Source: Craspedostauros australis
Lineage: Eukaryota > Bacillariophyta > Bacillariophyceae > Mastogloiales > Achnanthaceae
Assembly (NCBI GenBank): GCA_026770025.1
Contig: JAMXDE010000008.1
Span: 2,170,001-2,234,000 of the forward strand
Length of the DNA: 64,000 nucleotides
Reading direction: 5' to 3'
Shown: piece by piece, positions 61,201 to 64,000 of the stretch
Layout: every line of letters starts with the position of its first letter
How positions within the stretch are numbered: position 1 is the stretch's first letter
The notes under the pieces: model-generated
What the model was told of the DNA's origin: nothing
What the model saw: the letters and a program-made list of their open reading frames with translations, nothing else
The model's database searches: none
Translations under genes and position numbers: made by a program

Positions 61201-63604
61201 GGATGAACTCCTGAAAAGTGCTGGAGACCTGCCTCTCAGATGCCATCGGGAATCCAGCAGTGAAGCGAGAGTCCACAGCAACGTAGATCTGTATCATGGT
61301 GCACCCACCATGTCCTGGAACACCATCATTGTGTGCTGGTGTATCGGAAAAGAGTGTGTCCATCGCCACTGTCTCGTGGAGACGGTTGACGTTGGCTGCC
61401 GGGAATCTTGTCTTGAAATGCTTGCGCATCGCAAAACGTTCGGAAGAGCGGTACCATTGGGAGGTACAGCGGAGTGTGTCTCGGATGCGTAGAGCGGGGA
61501 TCCAACCGAACCGCGGGCGGAGCGCCTCGTAGTCGATTGGCGTACGTTGGATGGTAACCGGTGTTGTCATCTCACCGAGTTTCTTGGTCTTGGAAACCTT
61601 AAGGGCGTCCTGAGATTCGAAAGTTTCCTCAGAAACTTCATCGAGTGACTGTTCCGCCGTCAGGGTTTCTTGATCGAGTGCGGATGGATCCCAAACCTCA
61701 TCCGCTGTGAAGTCAACGTGCGGATAGGTGTCCATCTCTTTGGCTGTGGGTGGACGCATGTCCATGTACGACAGGCCTTGTCGGATCGCAAGAGGGATGA
61801 TGTGTCCGTCTGGCACAATGATGGATTGGCGACCACCTGGTAGGCTGCTTGGACGCTCGTTCACATCCAACCCAAACGCTCCGAGTTGGTTGGAGGAATG
61901 GATTGTCTTGCCTTTCCCATGGATGGCATACTGGTAGAACTTCGCGATGATGGGCCCTTCAGTCGACATGACGAGGCCAGCCACGGTACCGATGTCGAGG
62001 TTGACGATCGTGGTATCGCCAATCCCGTTGATGTCAGCGGTGTGTCCGGTCCTGTCCAGGACCACGACATCGTCTCCTGCGAGACCCCCGTTCGCACCAC
62101 TATCAATTAGGGAGCCAGACATGTCGGTGGTTGCCTTGTTGAAGCTGTAGCGAATGTCAGTGATGTTCACAGCGCGGTAGACCTTACCATCGACTGTGAT
62201 CTCTTCACTCTTGCTGGTCTGTGTGTTTGCCAGCATACGCTTGATAGCGTCACCGGGGGCAGCGCTTGTCTTGGTACCGGTCTCCCCAGAAGAGGATCCC
62301 GATGAGGTCTTGTCAGTGCCAGCGGTCTTGTTGGCCTGACGCTGGGACTTGTTCTTGCTCTTGTTCTTGGAAGGGTCCCATTGGCCACGCGCCTCCATGT
62401 GCGCTTTCTTCTGAGGCCAGGTCATCTTCTTCCACTCGTCATCCGGGATGCGGAGGGTTCCGGTCTTGTTCTTGTTGGCGTTGTCTCCGCCTTTCTCGTT
62501 GTCCTTGTTGGTGTTGTTGATCCTGCGCTTCGTCTTGTTGCGCGGGTTGCGCAAGTCGTTGCGTTGCGCGGAACGACGCACAATGCCGAGGAAGGCATCG
62601 AAGTCCAACGAGAAGTCCATCTTGCCGGTGGTGAGGCTCATGTTGGTTTGGAGAGCGTCGGCGTCGTCGAGAGCATGACAGAGGTCGTTGTCTGGAGCGA
62701 TGGCTTCACGCAGCCATTGCATCTTCCAGTCGTCGGCGACTGGGCTGTCTTGGACCTCCTCCAGGTCGTTCACCTTCGACAACCAGCTGTTGACGAATGT
62801 CTCACGGCTGCTGTTCCAGGTGTTGTTGAGCTTCAGGTTCCTGATCTCGGCTTGGATCATCTGGGCCTTGTTGGTCGCCGCTACGCCAGAGGCGTACTCC
62901 TCCTTCAACATCATGTAGACGCCATGTCCATCCTCCTTGTCGGCGTACGGCAAGAGACAGTTGCGGCTCTTCATGGTGCGAAGGGAGTTCGAGAGAACAT
63001 AGTACAGGAACGTACGTTGCTCTTCGAACAGGGCGAGCTCTTCACTCGCTGGCAGGTACTCCGGATCGACGGCGTTCTTGATTCCATGAGCAGCTGCGGT
63101 GGCTCGGAGACGGCGATCGAACTGCAGGAACTGCTCATCGTTCTTCAGGGTCGGGTAGTCGCTCAGGTTGCGCTTGGTGCCACGCTTGAAGGCCGCGACA
63201 TCGTCCGAAGATGGGGTAGACGAGGGGACCACGTCAGGTGTGGGCACCTCTGCCACGGTTGTCTTCGGTTCTGCCTTCTTCTCCTTCTTCATGAAGGTCT
63301 GAAGGCGAGCTGCATTCAGCTCAAGCCAGGTGCTGGCTTCCATGCCTCCTTGGCTGTCGTACCAGCGCTCCAGCGCAAGGATCTTGTGCACATGCAGCGC
63401 GGCAAGCTTACAGTCGTAGGGTTCGCTACCCTCCTTGGAGATGGTGATGCGGAGGCCGTCCAGGTCCTCCTTCGTCAACAGCGTGAGGTCGTCGATGTCC
63501 TCTACGCCAGATGAGGTGATGACTCGACGCTCGTCGGAGTCGTTCTTGATCCCAACCGCCTTGAGGGCGTGGTTGAGGATGTCCAGTGGGTTCGTGGATG
63601 TCAT
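58241..63604 (-). CDS. C3 Gag-Pol polyprotein
   Basis: 1787 aa in one frame from ATG 63604. The layout is as in C2: a gag region without a recognisable CCHC knuckle and a Lys/Asn-rich basic stretch near 370-440. The protease is LIDSGANGGLAG (about residue 500). The integrase has AMDTLFSD (about 746), LLMSDNAKAEI and QNAAERRIQDIK, without a clear HHCC finger. The RT has GDIGNAYLEA, KALYGLRTSGARF and YVDD (about 1424). RNase H has TTFVDANLLH, ATYGSEFVAA and FGDNQGV. It aligns by eye with C2 over most of its length, including the conserved FGWIPA and CTSQWYR block before the integrase. No stop or frameshift is seen. Confidence 0.94.
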   Translation of the reverse strand: MTSTNPLDILNHALKAVGIKNDSDERRVITSSGVEDIDDLTLLTKEDLDGLRITISKEGSEPYDCKLAALHVHKILALERWYDSQGGMEASTWLELNAARLQTFMKKEKKAEPKTTVAEVPTPDVVPSSTPSSDDVAAFKRGTKRNLSDYPTLKNDEQFLQFDRRLRATAAAHGIKNAVDPEYLPASEELALFEEQRTFLYYVLSNSLRTMKSRNCLLPYADKEDGHGVYMMLKEEYASGVAATNKAQMIQAEIRNLKLNNTWNSSRETFVNSWLSKVNDLEEVQDSPVADDWKMQWLREAIAPDNDLCHALDDADALQTNMSLTTGKMDFSLDFDAFLGIVRRSAQRNDLRNPRNKTKRRINNTNKDNEKGGDNANKNKTGTLRIPDDEWKKMTWPQKKAHMEARGQWDPSKNKSKNKSQRQANKTAGTDKTSSGSSSGETGTKTSAAPGDAIKRMLANTQTSKSEEITVDGKVYRAVNITDIRYSFNKATTDMSGSLIDSGANGGLAGDDVVVLDRTGHTADINGIGDTTIVNLDIGTVAGLVMSTEGPIIAKFYQYAIHGKGKTIHSSNQLGAFGLDVNERPSSLPGGRQSIIVPDGHIIPLAIRQGLSYMDMRPPTAKEMDTYPHVDFTADEVWDPSALDQETLTAEQSLDEVSEETFESQDALKVSKTKKLGEMTTPVTIQRTPIDYEALRPRFGWIPALRIRDTLRCTSQWYRSSERFAMRKHFKTRFPAANVNRLHETVAMDTLFSDTPAHNDGVPGHGGCTMIQIYVAVDSRFTAGFPMASERQVSSTFQEFIRRHGAPDLLMSDNAKAEIGFKMQDILRQYAIADHQSEPEHQHQNAAERRIQDIKRMTNGVMDRTGTPARFWLICTMYVIVLFNHLAQQTAGNVTPMQAAYGHRPDVSKFMCYHWWQPVYYRVEKPGFPSQSRERRGRWAGPCLHKGDDLTYWVLDDETQQLLPRSAIRAADLPPESNLRADFPMPDAGEDDGLAEIPSADGELQDDSFIESTANPVVHSLSDAVLFASDGADNRATDGGIVKVPHFTPEELIGKTFVYDHDGEQVKAEVIQRVNDADAANHQRIKMLLSIDDGAVNDLILYVELSDLIKQQTDSSTNREDAKWGFHSITGHEGPLVPTSNRYKGSKYNLIIQWDDGSLTTEPLSLMIQDDPVSCAVYGRKHDLLEQPGWKRLKKTAERQGRMQRQAHIAKTKTKRHTNTPIYQFSVQVPRNHQEAIRLDAKNGNNNWARAEQTEMEQLFGYGTFKSLGKTTEVPDGYQKIRLQWVYAVKHDLRHKARCVAGGHLTDPCGDTSYAGVVSLQSLRIALLAGEANGLQTMVGDIGNAYLEAYTREKICFIAGDEFGDKAGNMFTIVKALYGLRTSGARFHEALADTLRDMGFMQCRADPDVWMRDANTHWEYVCVYVDDLMAVMVDPRSFFDQLTAKYGYKLKGVGPISYHLGADFGRDTDGTMRISARSYIKRMLVNFETMFDGPPHKRSSPLDKDDSPELDTTPELGEIQKRQYMSLIGALQWCVTLGRFDIHVAVMTLSRFRSAPRKGHLDRAKQVYGYLRKYPDASIRFRTGIPKHEGHYETPKQDWAYTVYGNATEELPSDAPAPRGKAMRTTTFVDANLLHCRVSGKSATGVLHLVNQTPIDWFSKRQSTVETATYGSEFVAARLATEQIISLRLTLCEMGIPIDGPSWMFGDNQGVLSSSNIPNSTLTKRHNALAYHRVRSAIAAGIMYFVKIHGHQNVADVLTKLLPRSIFWDLVQPLLFWKGDTNTSTHE

Positions 63605-63819
63605 CTTGGAGATGATCGGGTTCGTTCTGTCTCTTCACAGCGGATGCGCTCGGGTGATGAGGGGCTCGGTATGTCGGCAACAGGCTGTTGCGGACTCGTT
63701 CAATGCAATTGCGGTTCGGGTGCTATCACGTCGTCACGTGATGCTCGTTCGTTCAGCTGGGATGCAGCTGTCTCGGGATGGGGTTGTTCGTTCACTCAGT
63801 CAGCTCGGGACGTAGAGTA

Positions 63820-63834
63820 TTGCGACTGTTAATC
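63820..63834 (-). other. C3 primer binding site (tRNA-Asn half)
   Basis: TTGCGACTGTTAATC on the plus strand, the same 15 bases in the same position next to the LTR as in C2, although the flanking leader sequence differs. Confidence 0.82.
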
Positions 63835-64000
63835 TGTTAGACTTGAGGAATTGGTGAGAATGTAGGGGAGAACGCGTCCTTCTGCAATTGATCAGATCGA
63901 GAAGGGGGAGTTCACTGGAAGTCTGTTGGGAACTCAAATGTTATTACAAACTTAAGAGTTGTGAGCTTACTCTCTGACCTCTGTTCATGTCCATGCCTCT
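63835..64000 (-). repeat. C3 5' LTR, partial
   Basis: First 166 bp of the second LTR copy, truncated by the window edge. Confidence 0.9.

Larger units (their letters stand above)
57768..64000 (-). mobile_element. Ty1/copia LTR retrotransposon C3, cut by window end
   Basis: The 3' LTR is 57768-58214 (447 bp). The 5' LTR starts at 63835 and runs off the window with 166 bp seen, one visible mismatch to the other copy (C at 57842, A at 63909). A single intact Gag-Pol frame lies between. It has the same terminal words (TGTTAGA on the plus-strand left end, GCTAATA then CTCCCC on the right), the same tRNA-Asn primer site and a similar polyprotein to C2. The outer left flank is CAGAG; the matching TSD copy lies beyond the window. 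Confidence 0.93.

Noticed and set aside
59693-61492. 599-aa plus-strand open frame
   Set aside because: Antisense to C3 integrase-RT. Long mirror frames occur in all three minus-strand copia elements, so this is a composition effect.
1-64000. CRISPR arrays, bacterial operons or prophage
   Set aside because: No regularly spaced direct repeats with unique spacers; gene structure, tRNA and retroelements are eukaryotic.

Overview
The window is eukaryotic nuclear DNA. Genes are compact and lie on both strands. There is a nuclear tRNA gene with internal promoter boxes, one GT-AG intron can be inferred, and about 58% of the sequence is five long retroelements. The CoDi-like Ty1/copia polyproteins, the large APE-RT-RNase H LINE, a three-repeat MYB factor and a secreted Cys-repeat protein together suggest a diatom or a related stramenopile. 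That is an inference from family resemblance only; no search was run.

Region by region: 1-2665 is repeat-rich and has no supported gene. 2666-7111 holds a 3R-MYB transcription factor (+) converging on a WD40-type protein (-). 7421-7492 is tRNA-Ala(CGC). About 106 bp further on, an intact 8.8-kb LINE (7599-16400) is bounded by a 15-bp target-site duplication. 16416-21370 carries a small Asn-rich hypothetical protein (-), the proteasome/TREX-2 subunit SEM1/DSS1 (+) and an unrecognised 789-aa protein (-). 21371-27421 is Copia element C1 (138-bp LTRs, TSD GATAC). 27672-28497 is a truncated G3E GTPase copy. 30016-31212 encodes a secreted Cys-repeat protein. 33097-40277 is Copia C2 (624-bp LTRs, TSD AGAGC). 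40630-42054 is a shortened G3E GTPase. 42843-51988 is Copia C4 (706-bp LTRs, TSD TAGCA). 52463-54910 is the full-length G3E GTPase. 56530-57106 is a probable two-exon small gene. 57768-64000 is Copia C3, related to C2 and cut by the window edge.

The host genes look like ordinary housekeeping and regulatory genes. The accessory content is a young retroelement landscape: LTR pairs are identical or differ at one visible site, TSDs are perfect, and the reading frames are open. C2 and C3 have primer sites matching the anticodon arm of tRNA-Asn, and C1 has a shorter match to a Met tRNA anticodon loop. C4 has a conventional site matching the 3' end of an initiator-Met-like tRNA. The three G3E GTPase copies form a same-strand duplication series, now separated by C2 and C4, with progressive N-terminal loss.
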